Source: Alviniconcha marisindica
Taxonomy: Eukaryota > Mollusca > Gastropoda > Provannidae
Direction: 5' to 3'
DNA length: 64,000 nt
Assembly: GCA_018857735.1 (NCBI GenBank)
Contig: JABMCL010002280.1
Location: 281,001 to 345,000 of the forward strand
The notes under the pieces are model-generated. The model was not told the origin of the DNA, did not search any database, and saw nothing but the letters and a program-made list of their open reading frames with translations. Positions 1-63,962 of the stretch are shown here, piece by piece; within the stretch, counting starts at the first letter, position 1; every line of letters starts with the position of its first letter. The translations under genes and the position numbers were made by a program.

Positions 1-1600
1 TTACATTTCAGTACTGAACAGAAAGGCAGTATTTCTCATGCTTAAGTGACAAGAAGGGTAAGACTTCAACATTTAACAGGCTGGCTGAGTCCTACATGTT
101 CAAGTGACAAGGAGAGTGAAACTGCAACACTCAAAAGACTGGTAGTGTCTGACACGTTTACATGACAAAGACAGTAAAACTGCAGCACTCAACAGACTGG
201 TAGCGTCTGACACGTTTACATGACAAAGACAGTAAAACTGCAGCACTCAACAGACTGGTAGCATCTGACATGTTTACATGACAAAGACAGTAAAACTGCA
301 GCACTCAACAGACTGGTAGCATCTGACATGTTTACATGACAAAGACAGTAAAACTGCAGCACTCAACAGACTGGTAATGTGTGACATGTTTATGTGATGA
401 GGAGAGTAAAACTGCAGCACTCAACAGACTGGTAGCGTCTGGCATGTTTACATGACAAAGACAGTAAAACTGCAGCACTCAACAGACTGGTAATGTGTGA
501 CATGTTTATGTGATGAGGAGAGTAAAACTGCAGCAAAGACCGTAAAACAACTGGTAGCATCTGACATGTTTACATGACAAAGTAAAACTGCAGCACTCAA
601 CAGACTGGTAGCGTCTGACACGTTTACATGACAAAAACAGTAAAACTGCAGCACTCAACAGACTGGTAATGTGTGACATGTTTACGTGATGAGGAGAGTA
701 AAACTGCAACACTCTAGAGACTGGTGGTGTCTGACATGTTTACATGACAAAAACAGTAAAACTGCAACACTCAAGAGTAGGTAAGTAAGTAACTTGGTGT
801 TTTACACCCAGTCAACCAGTGCGGTTATATCAGGGCGAAACACTCAAGAGACTGGTGGTGTCTGACATGTTTACATGACAAAAACAGTAAAACTGCAACA
901 CTCAAGAGTAGGTAAGTAAGTAACTTGGTGTTTTACACCCAGTCAACCAGTGTGGTTATATCAGGGCGAAACACTCAAGAGACTGGTGGTGTCTGACATG
1001 TTTACATGACAAAAACAGTAAAACTGCAACACTCAAGAGTAGGTAATTAAGTAACTTGGTGTTTTACGCCCAGTCAACCAGTGCGGTTATATCAGGGCGA
1101 AACACTCAAGAGATTGGTGGTGTCTGACATGTTTACATGACAAAAACAGTAAAACTGCAACACTCAAGAGTAGGTAAGTAAGTAACTTGGTGTTTTACAC
1201 CCAGTCAACCAGTGCGGTTATATCAGGGCGAAACACTCAAGAGACTGGTGGTGTCTGACATGTTTACATGACAAAAACAGTAAAACTGCAACACTCAAGA
1301 GTAGGTAATTAAGTAACTTGGTGTTTTACGCCCAGTCAACCAGTGCGGTTATATCAGGGCGAAACACTCAAGAGACTGGTGGTGTCTGACATGTTTACAT
1401 GACAAAAACAGTAAAACTGCAACACTCAAGAGTAGGTAAGTAAGTAACTTGGTGTTTTACACCCAGTCAACCAGTGCGGTTATATCAGGGCAAAACACTC
1501 AAGAGTAGGTAAGTAAGTAACTTGGTGTTTTACACCCAGTCAACCAGTGCGGTTATATCAGGGCGAAACACTCAAGAGACTGATAGTGTCTGACATGGTC
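1..1600. repeat. Minisatellite with higher-order structure
   Basis: Left part (to about 775): units of about 55-60 bp with TGACATGTTTACATGACAAA and CTGCAGCACTCAACAGACTG. Right part (775-1600): about 131-bp units, in which the same short unit alternates with a 70-bp molluscan SINE-like piece (GGTGTTTTACACCCAGTCAA), five to six copies. Lies in the Gene A intron after the last visible exon. Confidence 0.9.
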
Positions 1601-1661
1601 AGGCAACAAAGATACAACTTCAACACAACAACTGTTTGTTTTTTCCTGTGGCATGACTTAC

Positions 1662-26846
<25,185 letters not shown>

Positions 26847-27029
26847 CTGCAAAACATGTCAATCATGAAAAATTAATTTTGTTTTGTTTTGATCTTTAAC
26901 TGATTGATCAAAATCAGTTCATTTTGAGTTCACTTTGTACAGGCACTTACTTCTTGATCTTGAACTGTATGCTGTTTAACATCCAGTAGTCTGGCTTAGT
27001 GAAGCAGAGTAACGATCGTGCATTGGCGG

Positions 27030-27863
27030 CCTACTGATTTGTTGCCTGGCCGCTACTAGGGCCTTGAACCACTGGATGGAGGCAGTGTGGACAGTGGAGT
27101 TGCCCAGGTGGTTCCAGTCAGCTGCTGTCTTGATGAATGAGTTTTGCAGTTGGCCTGTGCAACAGCATGGAATTATGTAGGCCCTGTCATTGCTTCTTAT
27201 GTAATCACCAATGGTGTTGGTTGTGACATAGCCAGGTTGTTGTTGGGCTCAAATTTAGTAGGTTTTTGCTGAGTCAGAAATTTGTCAGGAGGCAGTGCTG
27301 GTACCAACCCCTCAACCAGCCTATAGAAGAGAGTTAAGCAGAGTAGCTGGTGGCACTCTCACAGAGGCTGTCGTTTGGTTTTCTTGAGGAGTCTGGTGAC
27401 ACTGCCAGGGATCATGGACCTGTAGTTGCCAATGATGAAATGTGCTGCACTGTGCTCGGTGCACTCCATCAAGTTAATGTCCTTTTTCTGGCAGGGGTCC
27501 CACACGGCAACGCTGTACTCCAGAAGGGGTCAGACAAGGGCCAGGTAGACAGTGTTTCAGCAGGCTGGTGGGCATCGATATAGGTTTCAGCAAATGAAGC
27601 CGAGGATGCCGTTGGCCGTTTTGGTGATGCTGCTGATGTGTGGACCCCACTTGAGATCTTCGAAGATCCGGATCCCCAGGTAGGCACTGGAGGTTACTCG
27701 TTGTAGGATGGTACTGTTTAGCTGATAAAAGAAAGAGGAAGACTGCTGAACTTGAAGGCTGAGGGTGTAGCATTTGCTGGCATTGATACACACACTCCAA
27801 GTGTCTGCCATTGCCTCCAGCTGCCATATGTCCTCTTGAAGTTTTACTGTTCAGTTTGGCCAC
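27030..27863 (-). mobile_element. CR1/Jockey-type LINE fragment, RT C-terminal region
   Basis: Minus frames read SSAYLGIRIFEDLKWGPHIS, KTANGILGF, LEYSVAVWDPC, HSAAHFIIGNYRS, then FIKTAADWNHLGN, the ordered C-terminal blocks of a Jockey/CR1-like reverse transcriptase. At least two frameshifts; inactive. Same family as the 6.74-7.23 kb copy. Confidence 0.85.
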
Positions 27864-28282
27864 TTTTTTTTATTTTTATGTCCCATCTTATTAAGTTACT
27901 CGTGCCTTTTTTATTGCAAAATCTGCTTTGAGCAGCAACAACATGCTCTGGCAAAGGGAACATATTAATCATCGTTATAAAAAGGCTGTCCCTAGTTTAC
28001 TCCTTTATCAAAAAGATCCTTACAGTTACAAGTGTGAATATTTTGACCACATTTCAGTCATTTGACTGTCTCTGTCAAGCTGTTCCAGTGGACTGTAGAG
28101 TGCAGTTACTCAGTTGCTGAATGACAGCTTCCTATTTATAATAATAATAATGGAAATTTGTAAACGCCCTACCTATCAAAATATTTTAACAGCCCAAGGT
28201 GCATAGAAAAGCAAGAACAGTGACAACATACTACAACATAAAATAAAATTGAACAAGATACACATGTATGCACTTACTTCCT

Positions 28283-28526
<244 letters not shown>

Positions 28527-28569
28527 GGCATGTATGCAGCATGCACGCATTGATACAGGCAAGTCAACA

Positions 28570-28950
28570 GGAAATGGGGGTGAGGTGGGGGCTTGGCAGC
28601 AGAAACAAAAGAAATTGATGAGTTTGGTCCATGGGCTGAGACTGAGAGAAATAGTGTGGTTCTGAGTTGAGTTTTGAACTGGGATTTTGTTGCAGTATAG
28701 TGTACAGAGTACAGAGTTCATTCCATGTGACAGGGCCCAGATGCGAAAAAGTACGTTGCCCTTGGAACTTTTTCTTTTGTTTTATAATCTGAAAAGTGTA
28801 GGTGTCAGCAGAGGAATGCAATGAATGGGAAGGGATGTACAGGTGAAGCAGGTCAGACAAGTAAGGTGGGGCAGTTTCTGAGATTACATCATAGCACATT
28901 GAATTGGAAGAGACTTTATATTCAAATGTAATCCTAATGTTAGTATGGCT
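28570..28950 (-). mobile_element. LINE 3' end fragment
   Basis: Minus frame encodes APPYLSDLLHLYIPSHSLHS and GQRTFSHLGPVTWNEL, the end of an L2/RTE-like reverse transcriptase. Frame decays after that. Confidence 0.7.
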
Positions 28951-29353
28951 ATGTAATTCAGGAAACAAAATTCTTGCTTTGTCAAGGTTAGTCAGGTTAC
29001 TTTAAAAAATACTAAAACTAGTAAAAGGCCTGTGCAATGTAAACATCATCAATACTACGAGTGCAGTGAGGCTGCTCAAGACAGCAGAGAATAGCGCTAT
29101 ATATATAATTATATATATAATTATAAGCGATCATCATTCAATCAATATTATTTTGTCCATGCCTACTGACAGGTGTGTACTGGGGTTTCACAAACTTGTT
29201 CAACATAAAAAACAAAATTGACCATATCAATTATCACCCAACAGAAAAAAGTAAAATGAAATAATAAGCATCAGTGTGATGCAGGGATGGGTAAGTAAAC
29301 ATGGTGTTTAACGTCCACAGAAACCGTACGGCTTATTAGGGACGGGCCTAACA

Positions 29354-29534
29354 TGATGATGATGATGAAGTGATGCTTAATGTCCTCAGATGTCAGTTGA
29401 CATATTAGGGACAAGTTGTGACCAATGCTGAAGCACGGTTCAATAATTCTTTACGGCCACGGAAACCAGAAGGCTCGTTAGGACGGACAGCCCAGGACGG
29501 CCACCTCGACTCTCACACAGCTCCTGAACTATGT
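29354..29534 (+). mobile_element. SINE-like insertion, copy 1
   Basis: About 180 bp with GCTTAATGTCCTCAGATGTC and ACCAGAAGGCTCGTTAGGAC, flanked by an 11-bp direct duplication CGGGCCTAACA. No coding capacity. Confidence 0.85.
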
Positions 29535-30182
29535 CGGGCCTAACAGTAACTGACACTGACTAAGTACTGCATGCTGGAGGGCCTATTGTAGAATTCTTGT
29601 AAGTGGGCAAAAACAAGATCTGTACTTATATATGAGCCTATATGAATGTCAGCAATACTTTTACGCATACCTTTGCCAAACCCATCGTTGGTTATCAAAA
29701 TATTGTCAAAAAGATGAGCTGTCCCTCAAATTCCACCTCCAAAATGTGCGACCTGTTGGCAACTTCCGCAAGAGAAGCGAAAACGGAACGGGAAACCCCC
29801 AAAGCAACCACGTGATCTCTTTAAGCGCAAATCCTGAAGAAGAAGGAAAACAAAGCAAAAATCGCGAGAGGCTGACAGAACAGAAATCGAAGGTTTTGAT
29901 TTTTGTGTATTGCAGTTCATTAAATTATGGTCAGTGGAGGAAAATGTTTAAAGACATAATGGTCTTTAAATTACGTGTTGTCTTTCGTATTAGTGTCTAT
30001 ACAAATGGGAAATCCCGCATGCAAGGACAGGATAGAGTAGTTTCGCTTTTTTTCTTTCCTTTTTTTTTCTTGATCTCCGACAGAAACACTACACTCCAGG
30101 GACTGCCAACTCGCTGCTGGCCAAAAAGGAGTGGCCGCGAGTTCGGGCTACCGAGTATTTTGCAGTATACAAATCATCGACG

Positions 30183-30354
30183 GTGGTGAAGTGTTGCTTA
30201 ATGTCCTCAGATGTCAGTTGACATATTAGGGACAAGTTGTGACCAATGCTGAAGCACGGTTCAATAATTCTTTACGTCCACGGAAACCAGAAGGCTCGTT
30301 AGGACGGACAACCCAGGACGTCCACCTCGACTCTCACACAGCTCCTGAACTATT
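30183..30354 (+). mobile_element. SINE-like insertion, copy 2
   Basis: Near-identical to copy 1, flanked by the duplication ATCGACG. Confidence 0.85.
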
Positions 30355-30791
30355 ATCGACGTCGCATTTTTCTGTATATTTATCGGATTATCACTGGTGT
30401 GTGGGTGGGTGATCTTTGTTATTGTGATGGTTGCTGAGAGTTTCCCATAATTAGCAGGCCTACTCAAAATGGTATTATTTCCTGTTTCACTTTATATTTT
30501 GTTTAGTTATTTTTCATATTTTTTCCCCGACTTTGTGATTTTGTTCTTTGAAAATGCAATTGCTGAGTGCTTTGTTTTTGGCTTTCAGAGTGGCAGCTCT
30601 GTACGTAATTGCGTTTCAAAATTTTGTCAACTGGACGGGGTCAAGCAAGTGACAGCCTCTGTTGCTTGTGAGCATGATTGATCAGAAGAGACTACTGCCA
30701 AATCAATGTGTATCATTTATATAATGTATATTTGTTTTTGCCAGGTTCAACAGCTGCAGGAATTTTTGCATTTTCTGTTTTGTTTATATAG

Positions 30792-30979
30792 GTTTCCTCA
30801 ATCTATGGCAACAAATTACATGAGCTTAAAGTGAGCAGTGAAGAGATTCAGACAGATCCAAACCTCAGAGAATCAAACCAGATGCACCAAGGCGCTGGTG
30901 CATCTACAGATGCCAAGAAACAGCCATCTCCAGAACTGACATCTGTATTATAAGCAAAGGTTTGACTCCTGAGCAAGCC
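30792..30979 (+). other. Gene B probable 5' UTR part of first recognised exon
   Basis: Acceptor gtttatatag precedes this stretch, so an untranslated upstream exon probably exists. It contains a short ATG-started frame ending after nine codons, and a second, open frame of about 53 codons (SSEEIQTDPNLRESNQMHQG) that stops before the assigned start. That open frame looks coding-like but does not connect to Gene B without a frameshift. Confidence 0.45.
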
Positions 30980-57905
<26,926 letters not shown>

Positions 57906-58575
57906 CCTACAAGCTGTGGACCCCAAGCTGTTGAAAGTGCTTGCTACCTGAGTCTTTAAGAACAGCACTGGCTCATTGTTTGCGCAGTGGAACCTTTGAT
58001 AAAACACTATACCCGGATGAGAGAACCCCTTAACCCCTTCACTGTCATGGTAACATTTGAAAATGATCCATAAAAGTGAAGCTGAACCGGTTATAGCCAT
58101 GGTGAAGAGCATCCTGGAGAAACAGTTGCAGGCCGAGGATGTTTGTATTACCTATTATCCTAAAAGCACATACAGTCAAACTGTCTTCAGACAAACTCCT
58201 GGGAACATCCAAACATAGTCTTTTTAACCTAAATGTGCCTTACAAATATTAAAAATGCAACTCAAGTGTGCAGAAGTGACATTTAACTTACATCATCACA
58301 GAATTTTGTCTCCAAGGAGTTTGTTTATAGATTGTACACACTTTAAAAAAAAGTGTATTAACTGTGTGTATGTTTGTGTGTGTGTGTGTGTGTTTGTGCA
58401 TTGTTATTGAAACTACAGATATATAATGAATGAGCTGATGTGTGGTTTTGATGCTCTGTGCTTATTCATGATATGTCCTTGAACATGGTCTTTAACGGAT
58501 CTTGTTTTATTGCGTGTTCATTTTATGGCTGAGTCACTCACATTTGTTTTCTTCTTTTTATTTTGCTTCATTTTA

Positions 58576-58749
58576 GGTTGGTAGGTAGTGTTGCTTAATG
58601 TCCTCAGATGTCAGTTGACATATTAGGGACAAGCTGAGACCAATGCCGAAGCATGGTTCTATATAGCTTTATGTCCATGGAAACCAGAAGGCTCGTTAGG
58701 ACGGACAGCCCAGGACAGCCACCTCGACTCTCACGCAGCTCCTGAACTA
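58576..58749 (+). mobile_element. SINE-like insertion, copy 4
   Basis: Same element as 29.35 kb, flanked by the 12-bp duplication TGCTTCATTTTA. Confidence 0.87.
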
Positions 58750-60255
58750 TGCTTCATTTTAACTGTTTGCATTTTGTCATAATTGTAAGGTGCTTAGTAT
58801 TCCTGGAGGTTGTGCACAATACAGCAGGATTTATTTGTACAATGTTAAAAGTTGGGGTGAAAAACTGAGGTGGTCTTTTTACAGGTCTGGAAAGTTTGGG
58901 GGAAATGGCATTTTGGGCCGTGGTTTTGGAAAGTTGGGGAATTTTATGATAGTGATCAGTCAACAGATAATTTGCAAAGGGGGAATTCAGAAGAAGAAAA
59001 AAAGCAAGAAGAAGAAAAAAGACATCTGGGAGGGAGGCCAAACAATGGATGACAAAAGGAAAATATAAAATTTCCTTAACTTGAAACTGTGCCCCAGGAC
59101 CTAGTTCAGATCTGTGCATCATCTGCTCCTTGCCGCAAGAGTTACCACCCTTCAGATTGCACATGCACTGTTTAAACTGCATTTGTAACTGAGCAGTAAG
59201 TTGGTTGGGGAAAACGATCTTTCAGTTTGAAAAAAGTCTGGGAAATTTGAAGTAAAAATCCTGTATAAATAGCCTTTGTTAATGTACTATTATCAAAATA
59301 TGTCAAGAATGTTTAAACGTCACTTTTCTAGCATTTTTTTTCTTTCTCTTCTTCTTCATCAGGTCCCCCACCCCCCTTGCCAACAGCCAAGTTGGTCACG
59401 CACAGAAACGCCTGCATGCAAACCCACATGCCTATATATATACACAGCCCCATTCACATGCATGCACATACACATTCGTGCACCCACACAAACAGAAATG
59501 TATACTATACGGTAGCCACAAAACTTACATGATGCAGAGAAATGGATTCATTACTGGCTTCCAAGTGATGGAGCAATTTGAAAGAACCTTTACGTGTGTT
59601 TCTGCATGTTTCTTGGTGCCTTGTTTGCCAGCTTAATTGATCATTTGAAGCCTTTGTGCAGTGAGCTGTTTTCTGCTGCTGTTTTGTACTTTATAGGTGC
59701 CATATTTCACTGGGACAGTGATGTGTATCACTAACAGTTGGTTTAAACAAAATTTTATTCATTCATCGTAATCATAAGCTCAACAAATAAGTACAGGAAA
59801 CACAAAAGGTGAAGTTTGTCATAAAAAAGATCTTATTCTACTTTGTCCAAGGAATGAATTCCTTATCCTGCCAAATGTGTGCGGGGAGGGGGGGGGGGGG
59901 GTAATTTATCCATTTGGTCACAACCTATTTTTTATGTCGATATTTGTGTGCATGCTTGAGTAAAAGAAATTCAATAAAAGCAAACATAAGCCAAATGCTT
60001 TTGATAACTAGAGTTTGACGGCCCTGATGTCTTGGTCCTTCTGAGGAGGTGGTTCCCAAGGTTGGCCTTTTACCATACGTCCCTGAGCGGAAGCTGGGGA
60101 TGTCTGATGTCTTTACCCTGTCTGGAATCTCTGGGCTGCTATTTGATTCAATTTTTCTGTCTCCTGTCTAGTCCTGTTGCTCTTTCTGTCTTGTCATTTT
60201 TCTGCTAAAGGTCCATTCTCCTGACTGTTTTTCAGACAACTGTTCAGTATTTCTA

Positions 60256-60600
60256 CTGTATGGCTCTTGTTTAACAGCTAGGAGATGATTGGTTGGTGGC
60301 AAGGGCAGCTTGCTCTTATACAACACTGGTATTGACCATTATTCATATATCTTTAATTTTTGTGTTTCTGTCCATTTCTTTTTTCTGGAGAGAAAAAAAA
60401 AAGGGGGGGGGGGGGGGGGGGCTGCTTAAAATTTGTTATTGATAATTCAGGTGGAAGGGTCGATGGTACCTTGTCCTAGCTTCACATGTTTTCTTAACAA
60501 AGGAAGTATAGAAGGGACTAACTCTTCGAAAATGTATCTTTGACATTTGTGTGTATACATGTTTTATGTTTGCGTGTGAACTGTTGTTGTACATTTGACT
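60256..60600. repeat. Dispersed repeat, copy 2
   Basis: Counterpart of 39.36-39.69 kb, interrupted by an A/G homopolymer stretch at 60.39-60.42 kb. Confidence 0.6.
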
Positions 60601-60799
60601 TGAGGATGATTTCACATGTGAGAAGAGCTTTGAAGAGTGTAGTGACCGACACGACAGTCATGAGGTGATTCTATGTGGTTGGCAAGATGTTGAAGAGCAA
60701 AGCATTTCAGCTTACATTTACGCTGCTTGTGAAATGTACATCAAATAAAAGGACATCACTTGAACAAGAGCACTCCACAAGTTACGGTTATTTGTGCTT

Positions 60800-61125
60800 T
60801 GGCTGTCGCAAGTGGTAAAGCATTGAGTGAAGCGTGCATCAAGTGGTAAAGCAATGAGCGAAGCGTGCATCAAGTGGTAAAGCAATGAGTGGAGCGTGCA
60901 TCAAGTGGTGAAGCATTGAGGTAAGCGTACATCAGGTGGAGCATTCAGTGGAGCGTGCATCAAGTGGTGAAGCATTCAGTGGAGCGTGCATCAAATGGAG
61001 CATTCAGTGGAGCGTGCATCAAGTGGTGAAGCATTGAGGTAAGCGTGCATCAGGTGGAGCATTCAGTATGTGAAGTATTCAGTGGAGCGTGCATCAAGTG
61101 GAGCATTCAGTGGAGCGTGCCTGCA
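60800..61125. repeat. About 30-bp minisatellite
   Basis: Units of AAGTGGTAAAGCATTGAGTG and GAGCGTGCATC just 3' of the Gene C stop. Confidence 0.92.
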
Positions 61126-61163
61126 ATAGCACATCGATCTCCTCCTGTGCCAGCTCCACCAGT

Positions 61164-61336
61164 TCAGCACCAGCCGGGGCTCCAGTTGCCGCCGAAGTTC
61201 TTGGGGTTCGCCTTGGGATCTGGGAGAGGGTTCTGGGCCGGCACCAGTGACTCCATCCAGTAGTCCAGGCGCTGCTGCAGGCGCTTCAAGTTCTCGGGGT
61301 CCGTCTTCGACAGATCGTGGTGCTCTGTTGGGTCGT
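61164..61336 (-). CDS. Gene C terminal exon
   Basis: 173 nt to the TGA stop, acceptor cacgcttcag, phase 1 in. Encodes DPTEHHDLSKTDPENLKRLQ, DPKANPKNFGGNWSPGWC. Classical C-terminus of invertebrate ARSB-like sulfatases. Confidence 0.9.
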
Positions 61337-61541
61337 CTGAAGCGTGAAATTGAAACACCAAAGGTTAGATACTGCAAGGACTAATATTATTATTGTCATT
61401 AGCGTAGCTTGATTGATTTGTCAAGAGTTTTATAGACAGCTGGCAGTGATAAATCTTTTCATTAAACGATGTCTCCGAAAGCTGACACACTTGATCTAGA
61501 GATGTTTGACACCAAACTCTGTCATCTGTTTCCATGCGTAC

Positions 61542-61634
<93 letters not shown>

Positions 61635-61669
61635 CCACCCTTGTAAAATAAAGTTCATTCATTCTCTCT

Positions 61670-61753
<84 letters not shown>

Positions 61754-63313
61754 GTCCTCACCATTGACAGTGGTGAGCTTAACATTTTAATTTGGGAGTC
61801 TCAGTTTCTGTAGTCCTCACTCTTCACACCCAAGAGCATAAGGGAAGTCTTTCTTCCGTTCTCACCTTTGACAAGAGCATAAACTCGATAGTCCTCTCAT
61901 CCTCACCTTTGACAAGAGCATAAACTCGGGGAGTCCTCTCGTCCTCACCTTTGACATTGAAGAGCATAAACTCGATAGTCCTCTCATCCTCACCGCCATT
62001 GATATTGAAGAGCATAAATTCGATAGTCCTCTCATCCTCACGTTTGACATTGAAGAGCATAAACTCGATAGTCCTCTCATCCTCACCTTTGACATTGAAG
62101 AGCATAAACTCCGTAGTCCTCTCGTCCTCACCTTTGACATTGAAGAGCATAAACTCGGGAGTCTTTCTATTGTCTTCGGCGTAAAGCTGCGTGTAATTTC
62201 GGTCGTCCAGCTTTGGGAGGGGATACCACCCGTTAAATGCACCTGCCCCTCCCTTGATCAGCTTAAAGTCCCCTAGTCTGAAAAATAATAATGATGGCAA
62301 CATAAGACACAATTATTATTTTCTTCACGTAAAAATGGAAAGAATATTTCTTGGACGGTGTTTACGTTGGTTCATTCGTGATCACTATCACACCCACACA
62401 ACAACATACAATATAATACAATTCTATTACAATAATACTTTTAAAAATATAAAATATAAAAAAGTCATGGTTTGAAGTGCTACTGAGCCCACTAACACAT
62501 CCATGCCAATCACAAAATTAAAAGTTAGTGCAACCGAAGAAACCAATGGTGAAAAAAAGTAACTTCAAACATCAGATGTTTAACAACACCTGTGCAGGCC
62601 TACATCCAATAAATTAATGTCAAAAATACCACTACTACTACTACTACTAATAATAACGGCAATAAAACAACGGTAGTAGCAGCAGCGATAGCAGCTACGA
62701 AATTTACTACTACTACTAGCAAGAATGACGATAAGTATATAGTAGTCAATACAATAATCAAATAATGATGGTGAACATTTTAGGGGCCTCATCGCCGCAA
62801 GTGCATCCGAGGTTTAATTATTCCTTCACTAAAATATTTTAATTTTAAAACCGTACTTTGTCTTTTTTGGAAGCTTTCTTGTCTCGCCGAATAAAAAGAT
62901 TGCAAATTCACTAGTAACCAAAACAACAACAAAGAACGAAAACAAAACCAGCAACTTCATGCGTGTTTTTTAAAGACAGGCTTGATATTGAACATATCTG
63001 TTTATTATTTCTTTCATCCTTTCTTTCTTTCTTTCTTTCTTTCTTCCTTTCTTTCGCTTATTGCTTTTCTGATGTGAGACATCGTGCCTGCCTTCAGACT
63101 TGATTGGCTTGTATGGCTTGAGTCAGAGAGGCCCATAAGGCACAAAAGGGTCAAATCGTAAAGCTTGAAACCATTAGAACTGGACAAAATACGAGAACTA
63201 TTTCGGTAAAAATGCCATAAAGCGACAGGCAGACAGCCAAGCAGTTGCTATGTTTCAGTATTAAAATCGAACCAAGACAGCCTCGGCGGGTTTGTGGCTG
63301 TTCTGTTGTGTTT

Positions 63314-63344
<31 letters not shown>

Positions 63345-63962
63345 ACTATTGCGCGAAGCACGTAACCTGATGGCGGATCTGTTGGCAACGTCGTCAATGT
63401 TGTAGACAAATTCTGTTCTCTTGGAAGCTGATCCGTTGACGATAGTCTGCAGCTGACTCATGCCATCGATACCTGCCTCTGAAGTCAACATATAGATACC
63501 ACAACACGTAAAGCTGCATGTGAAATCAACGCACAGGTGACATAGCATTGTAACCTGCATTTGACGTCAACGTGCAGATACAAACGTCATCGTTATCAAC
63601 ACGTCATCGTAGTCAGCGTACAGATACGAGAACATGTTATCGTTATCCTACCCCTGACGTCAGTGTACAGATACCAGAATATATCTTTTATCCTGCCTCT
63701 GACGTCAGCATACAGATACCAGAACATATCGTATTCCTGCCTCTGACGTCAGTATACAGATACCAGAACATGTACCGCTGACGTCAATATACAGATACCA
63801 GAACACGTTATCGTATTCCTCTCTCTCTCTCTCTCTCTCTCTGACGTCTCTCCCTCCCTCCCTCTATCCCTTTCTCTCTCTCTCTGTCGTGACACTGATT
63901 TACCTGGCTTCACACCTGCCACATCCAAAATCGTAGGAAACCAGTCAACGGCGTGGATCATT
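61164..63962 (-). CDS. Gene C: arylsulfatase B-like enzyme, C-terminal part (4 exons)
   Basis: Four minus-strand exons, 163 codons plus stop, joined in phase; the 5' part lies beyond the right edge. The protein part begins MIHAVDWFPTILDVAGVKP (the sulfatase 'H-x-x-D-W-x-P-T-x-x-x-x-A' helix), then DGMSQL, VYNIDDVANRSAIR, LGDFKLIKGG, DDPTEHHDLS and ends GGNWSPGWC. This is the C-terminal sulfatase layout of the ARSB/I/J family, lysosomal or secreted hydrolases of sulfate esters on glycosaminoglycans. The catalytic Cys and metal sites would be upstream and are not visible. The 3' side is convergent with Gene B. Two of its splice sites sit inside tandem arrays. Confidence 0.87.
61540..61746. repeat. 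(CT)n microsatellites
   Basis: Two CT tracts split by a 35-bp insert, in the last Gene C intron. Confidence 0.97.
61862..62131 (-). repeat. 45-nt tandem copies of a Gene C exon end and donor
   Basis: Six to seven units; minus strand GAGTTTATGCTCTTCAATGT-CAAAG|gtgaggacgag. Frame stays open (EFMLFNVKGEDERT) through the array. Confidence 0.93.
62132..62277 (-). CDS. Gene C exon
   Basis: 146 nt, acceptor tattttttcag, donor AAAG|gtgagg; phase 2 in, 1 out. Encodes LGDFKLIKGGAGAFNGWYPL and ends PEFMLFNVK. The donor sits in a 45-nt repeat, so the true exon end could be any of several copies; the first is chosen because it joins best to the family-typical DDPTEHHDLS. Confidence 0.83.
63367..63478 (-). 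CDS. Gene C exon
   Basis: 112 nt, acceptor ttgacttcag, donor TCAG|gttacg; phase 1 in, 2 out. Encodes AGIDGMSQLQTIVNGSASKR and EFVYNIDDVANRSAI. A tandem array carrying copies of its acceptor extends upstream of it to 63.8 kb. Confidence 0.85.
63480..63800. repeat. 37-45 bp tandem copies of a Gene C acceptor
   Basis: Minus strand units TATCTGTATACTGACGTCAG|AGGCAGG, matching the real acceptor TATATGTTGACTTCAG|AGGCAGGT. Confidence 0.9.
63904..63962 (-). CDS. Gene C exon (sulfatase DWFPT helix)
   Basis: 59 nt, acceptor attttcag, donor CCAG|gtaaat; phase 2 in, 1 out. Encodes MIHAVDWFPTILDVAGVKP. The Met is internal, not a start. Confidence 0.85.

Larger units (their letters stand above)
57906..61163. 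other. Convergent intergenic region between Gene B and Gene C
   Basis: No gene seen. Holds the Gene B 3' UTR, one SINE-like insertion (58.58 kb), a dispersed repeat copy at 60.26-60.60 with a G run, plus-strand AATAAA near 59.97 and 60.75 kb, and a 30-bp minisatellite at 60.80-61.12. Confidence 0.5.

Noticed and set aside
1..1600. CRISPR-like regular spacing of repeats
   Set aside because: Units are contiguous and degenerate with no unique spacers, and the window is eukaryotic.
29632..30189. 185-codon open frame in the divergent intergenic region
   Set aside because: No recognisable domain, low-complexity end in a T-rich tract, no splice links and overlap with a SINE-like insertion. Could be part of a 5' UTR or promoter.
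63572..63781. Plus-strand frames over the 63.5-63.8 kb array
   Set aside because: They read a minisatellite antisense to the sulfatase intron.
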